Below, in pieces: positions 18,385 to 28,181 of a stretch of 64,000 nucleotides of DNA. Positions within the stretch are counted from its first letter, which is position 1, and every line of letters starts with the position of its first letter. The notes beneath the pieces are model-generated. The model did not search any database. It was not told the origin of the DNA and saw only the letters and a list, made by a program, of their open reading frames with translations. The DNA lies in NCBI GenBank assembly GCA_037718865.1, contig JBBJMP010000002.1, positions 310,001 to 374,000 on the forward strand. Reading direction: 5' to 3'. Both the position numbers and the translations under genes were made by a program. This DNA comes from JADCRZ01 sp037718865. GTDB taxonomy: Bacteria > Bacteroidota > Bacteroidia > Chitinophagales > Chitinophagaceae.

Positions 18385-19164
18385 ATGAAATTAGTAATGA
18401 TCACAGATAATAACATAAGCAAGGAAACCGTAATCACCGTTGCAGGAGTGTACAAATCTTTTGGTAATAATCATGTTTTACGTGGCATTGATCTGGATGT
18501 AAAAAAGGGTGAAAACCTGATAGTAATGGGCAGGTCAGGAACCGGTAAATCGGTATTGATAAAAATTGTTTGCGGTCTTCTTAACCAGGATGAAGGCGTC
18601 GTAGAGGTGCTTGGTGAAGATGTAAATAACCTTGATACAAGAAACCTTGAACAGTTATGCTTAAAAGTAGGGTTTTCGTTCCAGGGCAGTGCTTTGTACG
18701 ATAGCATGACGGTGAGAGAAAACATCGAGTTTCCAATAGAGCGAAACTTCAAAAACCGTACAAGAAAAGAAGTACTTAAAGACGTAGAAATGGCATTAGA
18801 TGCAGTATCGCTACGTGACAGTATGAACCAATACCCCGCTGAGCTTTCAGGAGGACAAAAGAAACGAATTGGTATTGCAAGAACACTGGCACTTCATCCA
18901 CAAATTATGCTGTACGATGAACCAACAGCAGGGTTAGATCCCATTTCCAGCATTGAAATCAACAACCTGATTAATCATATCAAAGAGGAATTTGGTGTTT
19001 CTTCAATCACAATAACGCATGACCTCGTTTGTGCTAAAACCACAGGCGACCGTATAGCTATGGTGTTTGATGGAATAGTGCAGAAAGAAGGAAGATTTAC
19101 AGATGTTTTCCATTCAGACGATAAGCGGATAAAAAGTTTTTACGATTATAATTTTACACAATAA
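18385..19164 (+). CDS. MlaF-type ABC transporter ATPase
   Basis: This 259-residue nucleotide-binding protein has Walker A GRSGTGKSVL, Q-loop SFQGSALYDSMTVRENIEF, signature LSGGQKKRIGIAR, Walker B IMLYDEPTAGLDP and a switch histidine in ITITHD. The sequence around the Q-loop is typical of the MlaF subgroup. It energises lipid transport by the permease encoded one base upstream. ATG 18385 is used. A later Met (18397) is also possible. Confidence 0.93.
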   Translation: MKLVMITDNNISKETVITVAGVYKSFGNNHVLRGIDLDVKKGENLIVMGRSGTGKSVLIKIVCGLLNQDEGVVEVLGEDVNNLDTRNLEQLCLKVGFSFQGSALYDSMTVRENIEFPIERNFKNRTRKEVLKDVEMALDAVSLRDSMNQYPAELSGGQKKRIGIARTLALHPQIMLYDEPTAGLDPISSIEINNLINHIKEEFGVSSITITHDLVCAKTTGDRIAMVFDGIVQKEGRFTDVFHSDDKRIKSFYDYNFTQ

Positions 19165-19167
19165 GAT

Positions 19168-19986
19168 ATGAAAAATATAAAAAAGGGAAATGCAATTCTT
19201 ACCGACCTATTTGTTATTGCAGGACTTGCAATATTATTTGCCGGGATTTTTATTATCGGGGGGAAGAATAAATTGTTCAGTAAAACAGTAGTGGCAAAAG
19301 CCGTTTTTGATGATGTGAACGGACTAGCAATAGGAAATAACGTTTGGTATGCGGGGGTTAAAATTGGTGTAGTAAAAAAGGTAGGTTTTATAAATAAGGG
19401 AGTAGAAGTCAGTTTTAGCATTGAAGAAGAAGCAAGGAAACGAATTCATACGGACACGAAGGTAAAATTAGGTAGTGATGGCTTAATAGGTAATAAAATA
19501 ATTGTGCTTTATGGCGGCACGCCATCTTCCCCTCATATATCGGCAGGCGCGACATTACTTGTAGCGAATGGAATTAGCACAGAAGCCATTATGGCCACCT
19601 TACAGGATAATAATAGTAATCTATTACAGATCACTAATGATTTTAAAGCGATAGGCAAAGGCCTCGCAAACGGAAATGGAACTATCGGTAAATTATTAAC
19701 AGATGAATCCATATTTAATATTTTGCAGTCTACCATGTTCCGGCTAAATAATGCAGGAACCAATGCAGAACTACTTACATCAAATCTTTCTGAATTTACA
19801 CGAAAGTTAAACAGCGAAGGTTCTTTAGCGAATGAGCTGGTAACGGATACGGTCATTATCAGTTTATTAAAATCAACAGTTCAGGAGAGCCAGCATAGAG
19901 GAATGGAACAATATGATGGAAACAGACATAGTACCTTTCTTTATGGGGGCGCGCATTGTTCTGCAATCAATGAAAGGAAATCTTAG
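19168..19986 (+). CDS. MCE/MlaD lipid-binding protein, C-terminus replaced
   Basis: The first about 235 residues are a normal MlaD family protein: one N-terminal span (VIAGLAILFAGIFIIGG), an MCE domain (AVFDDVNGLAIGNNVWYAGVKIG; SDGLIGNKIIVLYGG), and the usual helical tail with GNGTIGKLLTDES. After LLKSTVQ (near 19880) the frame enters foreign sequence and ends in about 30 residues with no MlaD likeness (HRGMEQYDGNRHS onward). The base sequence there encodes an SDR fragment in another frame. The natural C-terminal helices have thus been lost by a deletion or rearrangement, and the transporter may be impaired. Confidence 0.8.
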   Translation: MKNIKKGNAILTDLFVIAGLAILFAGIFIIGGKNKLFSKTVVAKAVFDDVNGLAIGNNVWYAGVKIGVVKKVGFINKGVEVSFSIEEEARKRIHTDTKVKLGSDGLIGNKIIVLYGGTPSSPHISAGATLLVANGISTEAIMATLQDNNSNLLQITNDFKAIGKGLANGNGTIGKLLTDESIFNILQSTMFRLNNAGTNAELLTSNLSEFTRKLNSEGSLANELVTDTVIISLLKSTVQESQHRGMEQYDGNRHSTFLYGGAHCSAINERKS

Positions 19987-20302
19987 CGGGATGTTTGTTC
20001 ATATATCTGATAGCAGGTTTTTTGAAAATTTGAAATCATGTGCGTTATCAAGGGTTGCTTTTACTACAAGAATGGAAATGTCCAAAATCTTTGCCGAAGA
20101 GGCGCACCGTAATGGCATAAGATATTATCATCTTTGGGCGCAGGATTTTTCTGATAAGGAAGCACCTTTATTCAGCAGTCCACCCGTGTTAAGTCCTGAC
20201 GTAATAAGCATTGAGATCATGAATCTCTATCAAAAAGAACCTTATAATACAGAAATGGCAATTCAGTCATTTCCAAAACAGTTGCTGCATCAGCATATAT
20301 AA
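19886..20302 (+). pseudogene. SDR dehydrogenase remnant (5' part missing)
   Basis: In the +2 frame relative to mlaD, this encodes about 138 residues resembling the second half of a short-chain dehydrogenase: SIEEWNNMMETD, FMGARIVLQSM, MFVHISDS, and a helix AFTTRMEMSKIFAEEAHRNG followed by IRYYHLW. The Rossmann N-terminus with TGxxxGxG is absent because the sequence runs straight into mlaD. The catalytic Y-x-x-x-K appears as C-A-L-S-R, so an active enzyme is unlikely even if expressed. It is best read as a remnant fused to mlaD at about 19870-19890. Confidence 0.6.
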
Positions 20303-20520
20303 ATTCTGATGAATTTAAACACAATAAACTGATTCTGCCATTATTTTTGATTTGAATACTTTATTTCGATCAATAAGTATCGCCTGGCTCGCTGAACTTT
20401 CCTTTCGCAGTGATGATATTTGTAGATTTCGCCGGGGGGATACGCTGCTTTTCATTTTTAATATATGAAGCCAGTTTCTTTAATGACATAAAGCAAGTTC
20501 ATGCCGATGCAGGCCAACAA

Positions 20521-21348
20521 ATGCAGGCAAATGAATTTTTTGTGTATAATAATGAAGAGATTACTATCCACGAAAAGATGCTCCGCCCCGTGCGCTCTAC
20601 TCATTTTACCATACACCTAAACCTTGGAGAAACCCTGGAAGTAAAGTACAATCTTATTAACTATACTATACCCAAAAATTTCCTCTTCATCATCCATCCG
20701 GGCATTGTTCATCAGTTGGTAAAGGAGGTTGAAAAGTTGCCGACCATAAGCATGGGTTTTTCACATGAGTTTATAGGTACGGCGATGATACACAAAAAAC
20801 ATCCGGATGCTCTTGGCTTTTTGTCCCTGCAAAGTGATCCTTTGTTTCTGCTGACGGAAAAAGAAGCGGAAACATTCTACACACTTATGCTGTACTTAAA
20901 GAATGTTGTAAAAGATTCGGGGCATCCGTTTAAAGAAGATTTGATACATTATGGCTTCAATCTTTTTATGCTTGAGCTTGCAGGTATTTTCAAAAAATAC
21001 AGAGGTAATGATGAACAAAAGATGACCCGTAGGGAAGATATTTTGATTGGCTTCATGAAGCAGTTAGCTGCTCACTTCAAAGAAGAAAGAAGTGTGCAGT
21101 TTTACGCTACTTCACTTCATATGACACCAAAGCACCTGACAAAAACAGTGAAAGAACTTACTAATAAAACCTGTGGTGAATTTATTGATGAGATGGTGAT
21201 TACAGAAGCCAAAATATTGCTTGGTGATTTTTCTTATTCGGTTGGTCAGATAGCCGATCATTTGCATTTCAGTGATCAGTTCTTCTTTTCAAAGTTCTTC
21301 AAAAGACGAACCGGTCTAAGTCCGAAAGAGTATAAAAATTCTCTTTAA
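20521..21348 (+). CDS. AraC-family transcriptional regulator
   Basis: This protein of about 275 residues has an N-terminal cupin-like ligand domain and a C-terminal AraC/XylS double helix-turn-helix: SVQFYATSLHMTPKHLTKTVKEL, then VGQIADHLHFSDQFFFSKFF and TGLSPKEY. The open frame extends to GTG 20410, but the upstream residues do not look like an AraC N-terminus, so ATG 20521 (MQANEFFVYNNEE) is preferred. It likely controls neighbouring genes such as the flanking SDR genes or the efflux locus, in response to an unknown small molecule. Both SDR neighbours are now broken, so it may be an orphan regulator. Confidence 0.85.
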   Translation: MQANEFFVYNNEEITIHEKMLRPVRSTHFTIHLNLGETLEVKYNLINYTIPKNFLFIIHPGIVHQLVKEVEKLPTISMGFSHEFIGTAMIHKKHPDALGFLSLQSDPLFLLTEKEAETFYTLMLYLKNVVKDSGHPFKEDLIHYGFNLFMLELAGIFKKYRGNDEQKMTRREDILIGFMKQLAAHFKEERSVQFYATSLHMTPKHLTKTVKELTNKTCGEFIDEMVITEAKILLGDFSYSVGQIADHLHFSDQFFFSKFFKRRTGLSPKEYKNSL

Positions 21349-21384
21349 TGCAGCCATTCATCCTGATTGTTGATTTAGATTTCC

Positions 21385-21756
21385 CTATCTGTTATCCTCA
21401 AAGCCGGGATACAATGTCATTCCTCCATCAACATATATCGTAGTGCCGGTAACATAATCGCTTTCGGCAGATGCAAGGAACAATGCTACGTCAGCAAGAT
21501 CATCGGGATTCCCAATGCGGCCATACGGTATCAACTTCAGCAAATTTTCTACACTGGCTTCATTACCCCATACATCTTTATTAATGTTTGTTTTAATTGC
21601 ACCCGGAGATATAGAATTTGCCCGTATCTTTTTGGGTGCCAACTCCATAGCTGTTGACTTCATTAGCATAGATACACCTCCTTTTGATGACGCATAATTA
21701 ACATGTCCCGACCACGGTATTATATCATTAACCGAGCTGATAAAAATAATATATCA
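21385..21756 (-). pseudogene. SDR dehydrogenase, 5'-truncated
   Basis: The minus strand encodes the C-terminal half of a classical SDR. Reading from about 21756, IIFISSVNDIIPWSGHVNYASSKGG is visible in two pieces: the catalytic Ser in ISS and Tyr/Lys in YASSK. Then follow MKSTAMELAPKKIRANSISP, the GNPDDLADVALFLAS motif and a YVDGGMTL end. An in-frame TGA sits just before this segment, and the Rossmann half with TGxxxGIG is not found upstream. About 130 N-terminal residues are missing, so this is a remnant. A short in-frame ATG at 21669 could only yield 94 residues. Confidence 0.7.
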
Positions 21757-21977
21757 TGAATAATCCAGTAGTTGCACAAAATGAGCTATCCAGACATGTC
21801 TTGCATCCTTATCAACATTGTTCTGCCTCTGTATAGCGTCTAACTTTACATGATTAAAAAAGGATATAAATGAAGCGGCGTTTGTTACGCCCGGGGGTTA
21901 GTTTACCAGCTCCAACAGGGGCAGCATAAAAACCTCCGATTAATATTGAATTATTTCACCCAATAAAAATTACAAAC

Positions 21978-22460
21978 ATGTCAACCAAGATATCGTTACA
22001 AGGTATTCTGTCCGTTCTTATAATCGCAATCCTTGCGTCCTGTGGCGCCACTAGTAAAAAAAGTCCAACCGGTGCCGGTGGTCCGCTGCCCGGCCCAATG
22101 CCTTATAAAGTTGCACCGGTTTATTTTGGCGAAGCAACTATTGAATACAGTTTTCCTGCAACCATAGAAGGTGAACAAAATGTTGAAATAAGGCCTAAAG
22201 TGGATGGCTTTGTACAAAAAATATTCGTCGACGAAGGTGCTGTGGTGCGTAAAGGACAGGCTTTGTTTCAACTAAGTAATCCCCAATATGAACAGGCCGT
22301 ACGCAGTGCGGTGGCCTCTGTTAAAATAGCGCAGGCTAATGTACTCTCGGCAAGTATGGATGTTGAAAAAGTACGTCCGCTCGTCGAAAAAAATATCATC
22401 AGCAAGTATGAACTGCAATCCAATGAATATACCCTGGAATCCAGAAAGTCTATTTGCAAA
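21978..22460 (+). pseudogene. RND efflux periplasmic adaptor, 3'-truncated by deletion
   Basis: The first about 155 residues are a good membrane-fusion protein: lipoprotein signal ending ILASCGATS, beta-barrel start YSFPATIEGEQNVEIRP, lipoyl half KVDGFVQKIFVDEGAVV, and hairpin helices up to SKYELQSNEYTLES. After that (about 22437-22460) the sequence changes to RND pump coding sequence in a different frame, so the second hairpin helix, second lipoyl half, barrel and membrane-proximal domain are missing. The open frame runs on to 22550 with meaningless residues. About 200 adaptor residues are lost. The truncated product cannot bridge the pump and TolC. Confidence 0.85.
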
Positions 22461-24063
22461 AAGAAGATGGATAGTGCCTGCAGCAGTTCTTGTTACCATA
22501 GCCCTACTGGTATTTTTTATGAGAACAACGCCAAGCGGTTTTGTGCCTGATGAAGACCAGGGGGTAATCTTTGCCGATATCAGTTTGCCACCCGGCAGTT
22601 CCCTGGAAAGAACAACGGAAATAACTGCTGAAGTAAACCGTATCGCCGCCGGCATACCTGTGATTGTGCACCGCGGTATGGTTACCGGGAGGAGCATTAT
22701 CAATGGTGAAGGCAGCAATTTTGCTTTACTGATCATAAAATTGAAACCCTGGGACGAGCGGGAGGGTATAAAGGTAGAGAATGTGCTGGGCGAACTTTTT
22801 CAAAAAACCGCCGGCATCAAAGGCGCCAGAGTATTATTTTTTTCACCGCCAACCATTATTGGGTTTGGTATAGCAGGTGGCTTCAGCGTGGAGCTGCAAG
22901 ACAAGACAAGCGGCACTATTGAAGCTTTTAATAAAGTTGCAGGAGGTTTCCTGGGTGCATTAAACCAGCGGCCCGAAGTGCTGTATGCGGCCACTGGTTT
23001 CGACCCCAATTATCCGCAATATTTAATGGATATTAATGTGGCCAAAGTGAAAGAAGCCGGCGTTTCGGTAAGCGGTCTGCTCAATACCATGCAGGGATAT
23101 TATGGCGGCATCTATGCATCTAACTTTAACCAATTTGGTAAACAATACCGTGTAATGGTGCAGGCTGAAGCAGCTTACCGCAACAATCCGGCTAGCCTGA
23201 ACAATATTTATGTGCAAAACGCATCCGGCAGCATGGCGCCCATTTCCGGGTTTGTTACCATGACCAAGATATCGGGGCCACAAGCCATATCAAGGTTTAA
23301 TCTTTATACAAGTATATCAGTAACCGGACGCCCAAAACCCGGCTTCAGCAGTGGAGATGCCATAAAAGCTGTTGAAGAAGTTGCAGCCCAAACGTTGCCC
23401 GAGGGTTATAGTTTCGACTACTCCGGCGTATCGCGCGAAGAAAAAAACAGCGGTGGTCAAACCGTCTTTATCTATGCACTTTGTATAGTGTTTGTATTCT
23501 TTTTACTGGCAGCATTGTATGAAAGTTATCTTATTCCGCTGGCTGTTTTGTTTTCGTTGCCTGTGGGTTTAATGGGCGTTTACCTGTTTGCTAAAATCAG
23601 TAATATAGATAATAATATTTACATGCAGATAGCAGTGGTTATGCTGATAGGTCTGCTATCAAAGAATGCAATCCTCGTGGTGGAATATGCCGTCGAAAGG
23701 CGCCGGAATGGAATGAACATAGTAGATGCCGCCATTGACGGTGCGAAATCAAGGCTGCGCCCAATCCTTATGACATCACTCGCTTTTATTGTAGGCCTTT
23801 TGCCCCTGATGTTTGCCAGTGGCGTAGGTGCGGCAGGTAACCGTTCAATCGGTACAGGCGCTGTCGGCGGCATGTTGGTGGGTACTTTATTTGGCGTGTT
23901 TGTGATACCAGGGTTATACATCATTTTTCAAACATTACAGGAAAAAATAAGTGGCTCACCGGAACAGATAGCGGAGAAACAAAGGAAGGAAGATGATGAG
24001 ACGCAAGTATTCGAAGTACCACAACATGGAAGCAATGGAATGGTTAAACCTGCATTGGCATAA
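22438..24063 (+). pseudogene. RND efflux pump (AcrB type), N-terminal half deleted
   Basis: From about 22440 the frame encodes the C-terminal half of an AcrB-type pump: TM7 (IVPAAVLVTIALLVFFMRT), TPSGFVPDEDQGVIFADISL, the second porter domain, SGVSREEKNSGG, and TM8-12 with LSKNAILVVEYAVERR and RLRPILMTSLAFIVGLLPL. TM1-6 and the first porter domain (about 530 residues) are absent. The upstream start at 22339 lies within adaptor sequence read out of frame. Loss of TM4, which carries the proton-relay Asp residues, means the pump cannot work. With the adaptor, this indicates a single internal deletion of roughly 2 kb. Confidence 0.87.
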
Positions 24064-24106
24064 CGAAGAAAATGGTAACAAAAACGCAATTCTAAATTAA
24101 ATAGTC

Positions 24107-25495
24107 ATGAAACTAGCATATATAATTCCTGCAGTGGCCATAGCAGCCGTGTTATTGATACCGGCATGCAGGGTATCAAAACCTTACACTCAACCGCCGG
24201 TGCAAACGGATGGCTTGTACCGTGATGTTGTTACAAAGGATACAACCACTATTGCAGATATTCCGTGGAAAAGAATGTTTAAAAACCGGAACCTGCAAAC
24301 CTTGTTGCAGCAGGGAATTTCCAATAACTACGATTTACAAATCGCTGTAGCTAGAATAAAACAGGCAGAAGCGAACCTCCGGCAAACAAGAGCTGCATTT
24401 TTTCCAACCATCAGTGGGGGACCGCAGGTTACACAACAAAAATTTCCCACTAGCAAGGGCTTGGTATCGTTTGGTACCGACCGGGTATACGGACTTTCTG
24501 TAAATGCCAGTTGGGAAATAGACCTGTGGGGCAAATTAAAAAGTGCCAACCGGGGTGCAATAGCCTTATTGTTGCAAAGCGAAGCATCCAGGAGAACTGT
24601 ACAAACTCAACTAGTATCAGACATTGCCAGTAACTATTTTAATCTGCTGGCTTACGATAAACAATTGGCAATAACCATTGAAACCGTTGAGAATCGCAGG
24701 AATGACGTAGAAACAAATAAAGCCCTGAAGGATGCCAACCGGATCACCGAAGCTGCCGTAGCACAAAGTGAAGCCAACCGTTATGCAGCAGAAGTTACCA
24801 TTCCTGATCTCCAAAACAACATACGCCAAACAGAAAATTCCATCAGTATTTTACTAGGAAAACAGCCGGGCAGTATTCTTAGAGATTCAATAAGTGATCA
24901 GCAGGTAGATACCATGTTGCAGACCGGTGTGCCTGCGCAATTGCTGGCTAACCGACCTGACGTTCAGGAGGCTGAATATGGAGTACGTTATTATTTTCAA
25001 CAGATGAATGTAGCAAGGGCTTACTTCTATCCCTCTTTAACCATTACTGCACAAGGTGGCTGGCAAGGCGTCACAGTAAGCACGCTGTTCAACAGCACCG
25101 GAATGTTAGGGAGTGTGGTCGGTGGATTAACCCAACCGATCTTTAATAAAGGCATTAATAAACAAAGGCTTCAGGTAGCAAAAGCACAATACGAAGAAAA
25201 CGTCGCCTACTTTCAGCAAACCGTTTTATATGCAGGGCAGGAAGTATCTGATGCTTTGTATAGTTACCAGGCAGTAGCAAACAAAACGATCACAAGAGAC
25301 CAGCAATTAGGTGCCTGGAAAAGAGCTGTTGATTACAACCGTGAATTATTAAAGAACGGCTATGCAACTTATACTGACGTGCTTACTTCCGAACAAGGTT
25401 ATTTAAGCGCACAGTTAAACAGTATCACCGACAGGTTGCAGTCTTTAACGGCAATAGTATCACTTTATCGCGGCCTGGGAGGTGGATGGAAATAA
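24107..25495 (+). CDS. Outer-membrane efflux lipoprotein (NodT/OprM family)
   Basis: This 462-residue TolC-like protein is intact. It has a lipoprotein signal (IAAVLLIPAC) and two OEP repeats (WKRMFKNRNLQTLLQQGI, IAVARIKQAEANLRQTRAAFFP; LLANRPDVQEAEYGVRYYF, ARAYFYPSLTITAQGG), plus the conserved end NGYATYTDVLTSEQ. It would form the outer-membrane exit duct for the adjacent RND pump. Because adaptor and pump are broken, the duct may be unused or shared with another pump. It starts 44 bases after the pump stop, as in a normal efflux operon. Confidence 0.92.
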   Translation: MKLAYIIPAVAIAAVLLIPACRVSKPYTQPPVQTDGLYRDVVTKDTTTIADIPWKRMFKNRNLQTLLQQGISNNYDLQIAVARIKQAEANLRQTRAAFFPTISGGPQVTQQKFPTSKGLVSFGTDRVYGLSVNASWEIDLWGKLKSANRGAIALLLQSEASRRTVQTQLVSDIASNYFNLLAYDKQLAITIETVENRRNDVETNKALKDANRITEAAVAQSEANRYAAEVTIPDLQNNIRQTENSISILLGKQPGSILRDSISDQQVDTMLQTGVPAQLLANRPDVQEAEYGVRYYFQQMNVARAYFYPSLTITAQGGWQGVTVSTLFNSTGMLGSVVGGLTQPIFNKGINKQRLQVAKAQYEENVAYFQQTVLYAGQEVSDALYSYQAVANKTITRDQQLGAWKRAVDYNRELLKNGYATYTDVLTSEQGYLSAQLNSITDRLQSLTAIVSLYRGLGGGWK

Positions 25496-25498
25496 AAT

Positions 25499-25533
25499 GG
25501 GCACGAATGCTGAGCAACCGGATTAGTGCCTTT
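25499..25533. terminator. Weak bidirectional terminator
   Basis: GGCAC (25500-25504) and GTGCC (25526-25530) can pair, with AAAA on one side and TTTT on the other. The hairpin lies exactly between the convergent efflux and CHU_C genes. The five-base stem is short. Confidence 0.4.
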
Positions 25534-27800
25534 TCACCTAACCAGTAACACCATACCCTTTCGCACAATATCCCCGCAAAAACCTTTTGCTTTGATGATA
25601 TATGCATAACCTCCGGTAGCTTGCAAAATGCCTTTGTAATAACCGTTCCAGCATTGTGATGGGTCTGTGGTGCTGAACACACGCACTCCCCACCTGTTAT
25701 AAACAGACAACTGGGCCACTTCGGCATTTCCCCAATGTCGGATCCCGAAACAATCATTCTTTCCGTCGTTATTTGGTGTGAAAGCATTAGGGACCAGGAA
25801 AAAAGCTTTGCCTTCATTCGTGACTTTTACCATAACAGTATCGAACCCTTCACAACCAAACTGATCTATGCCCGTTACCCTTAGCAATGTAGTGCTGTTT
25901 ATGCTTGTTACCGGATTTGCGATGTGGGCGTTATCTACTGCTATAGCAGGTGACCAAAGGTAAGAAACAGCGCCAATGGCCAAAAGTTGTGATGTGGGAT
26001 TAGTGCAGGTAATATCATTGGATCTGGAAGCAGTGACTACAGGATTTGGTCGCAAAGTGAGGTTTATGGTGATTGTGCTATCGTAATTACACACTGTATC
26101 AGAAATCATTACGGTGTATTGAATAGAAGCCAGCGGTGAAGCTCTTGGAGAAGAATGGGAAGGATCATCCAGATAAGTGGCAGGACTCCACAAGTACCTG
26201 TCCCCGCCAGTAGCATTTAACCTTGACGATGTTCCTTCACAAACCATCCGGTCAGGCGTTGCACTAAATAAACGGGCCGCCCTGATAGTAACCGTAACAG
26301 AATCTCTATACAAACAATTATTTATATCAGCGACCTGAACAGTATACAGGGTCTTTGCGGTCGGCACGGCAATAGGATCAGCAACAGAGGCATCATTCAA
26401 TGCTGCAGCTGGCGCCCATAGATAAGAAATACCACCACTTGCAAATAATTGTAGCGGAGTGCTTCCACATATGGCCGTATCATTTGAAACCGATATATTG
26501 GCTTTTGGGAAAACGTTCACAAATACAGTATCCCTGGCCGAACATCCGTTCACGGTAGTTCCTGTGACAATATATGCTGTTGATGCAAGAGGCGTTACAA
26601 CTGGGTTACTGATGTTATTGTGTGACAGCCCTCTTTCAGGAATCCATGAGTAATTTGCTGCACCTGTTGTATTTAGCTGAACGGAACTGCCATTGCAGAT
26701 TACCGTATCATTATTCGTTTTAATTACCGGTCTTTCAACTTTTATGATCACACTATCTCTTCTGTAAATAACGGGAGCAAAAGAAATATCATCCAGGGCG
26801 AAATCGTTGCCTTGTACCTGGATATTTTTATTGACCATGGAAATAGTTGCAGTGTTGTTGTTTCCGGAATTCCAGGTGGTATAGAATTGAGTCCAGGTAC
26901 AAACAGGCAAGCTTGCTGTGATGACATTCCCAATATCTTTACCGTTAATGGAAAAGCCCAGTTGGGCTGGGTTGGAGGCCATAAGGCCTGTATCCACGTA
27001 GAAAACGCATAATTAGTATTTGGCATTACGGTAACCGTTTATTTCCACACCTCCACATTCGGGGCCGGTGATCCATTGACGAGCATCATATTGCCGTTTC
27101 CACTCGTATGGTCCACACAGCTGCCAAGCGATCTGTTCCAGGCCCTTGGATCAGTTCCTACAAAATACTGACCTTCTGTTACATTGTTACTTGTATAATT
27201 ATACGCAGATGAAAATCCTGAGTTACCACCTGAAAAATTTCCATTTGTTATAAGATTATTACCTGATGATTCCGAATTCAAATAATAGGTAATATCATTG
27301 GGTGATGTGGTTACCGGGTTGGGGGAGTTAGGGTTATCGAGGAAAGTAACCGGAAACCAGCAAAATTTAAGTGCAGGTCTGGTGCGAAGTAATTTTGCTG
27401 CGCCTGCACAGATGGTAGTATCGGGTGTTATGATCATATCATCCTGAACCACATCTACTGAAATGGTTTTGGAGATAGTGTCCGTACAGGTAGCATTACT
27501 CAGGATCATTTTTACCTGATAATTGCCAAAATCCGAAAAGGTATGGGTGATGCTGTTCTGGTTGACGATCATGTACCCGTCACCGGTAAGCCATTTTATA
27601 TAAGTATGCGTTATTGACGTTGTCTTAAAATCGACAGTGTAAGGGCTACATGGATTTCTTTGAAAATTAAAATCTTCATTTATCTGGCAGGCAACAATAT
27701 TTACTTTAGACGATTGCGCAGTAAAGGCTGGATTGACAACAGCTCCCAGAGTTAAACGGGCCAGCGTTCCCGTTAGTAACGAATCCTGTGTTTCTGCCAT
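25534..27800 (-). pseudogene. PKD/CHU_C-domain surface protein, disrupted
   Basis: Read on the minus strand, the 5' part (27800-27042) encodes a PKD-like module (FSDFGNYQVKMILSN) and the start of a jelly-roll-like region. The 3' part (about 26984-25534) has repeated Ig-like units of the TAYIVTGTTVNGCSARDTV type and ends in a gliding-motility-associated C-terminal domain (VPNAFTPNNDGKNDCF, VYNRWGVRVF), which directs type IX secretion in Bacteroidota. Two lesions divide them: an in-frame TAA at 27039-27041, and a one-base loss near 26981-26984 that must be restored to join WIQAL to MASNPAQLGF. Upstream of Met 27800 the frame holds a signal-peptide-like stretch lacking ATG. The intact product would be about 760 residues. 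Confidence 0.75.
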
Positions 27801-28181
27801 GGGCAGAAACCAGAAATTGAAAAAAAAACATACTATTGCGATACGAATAGGATAACGTTTAGCGGTGAGCAGAAAATGAAAGGTACTAAAATGGCGGGCA
27901 AGTTTTTTGAGAATCTGTAATCTAAGTACTTACTATTACCCTTAAAGGTAAGATGCACTTTGTGCCCCGGTTGCCTGGAAAATACGATCGTCTTAGTGTC
28001 ACGTTATCCTACAGATTAATTATAAACACCGCTCTGCATATCAGACAGCCCCGAAAATAGATGGTTCCACCTACGCCCGGTTTAAATTAGCATTAAATCT
28101 TTCCTACCACCTTTAGGGTATTGGGCAGCGTTTCTATTAATCCTACCTTTTGCGAACATTAACCACCTAAACTTTCCACTG
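27801..28181. other. Divergent intergenic region
   Basis: These 381 bases separate the minus-strand CHU_C gene from the plus-strand trypsin-like gene. A run of nine T on the minus strand (27820-27828 as A on plus) sits within the likely signal peptide of the CHU_C gene. A near-consensus element TAccTTTTG lies about 35 bases before the start at 28182. No other gene is seen. Confidence 0.4.

Noticed and set aside
22339..22437. Pump gene start at 22339
   Set aside because: The first 33 codons are adaptor sequence read out of frame, so they are not a natural pump N-terminus.
28140..28150. TAccTTTTG before the trypsin-like gene as a promoter
   Set aside because: One base longer than the TAnnTTTG consensus and no clear -33 element; mentioned but not called.
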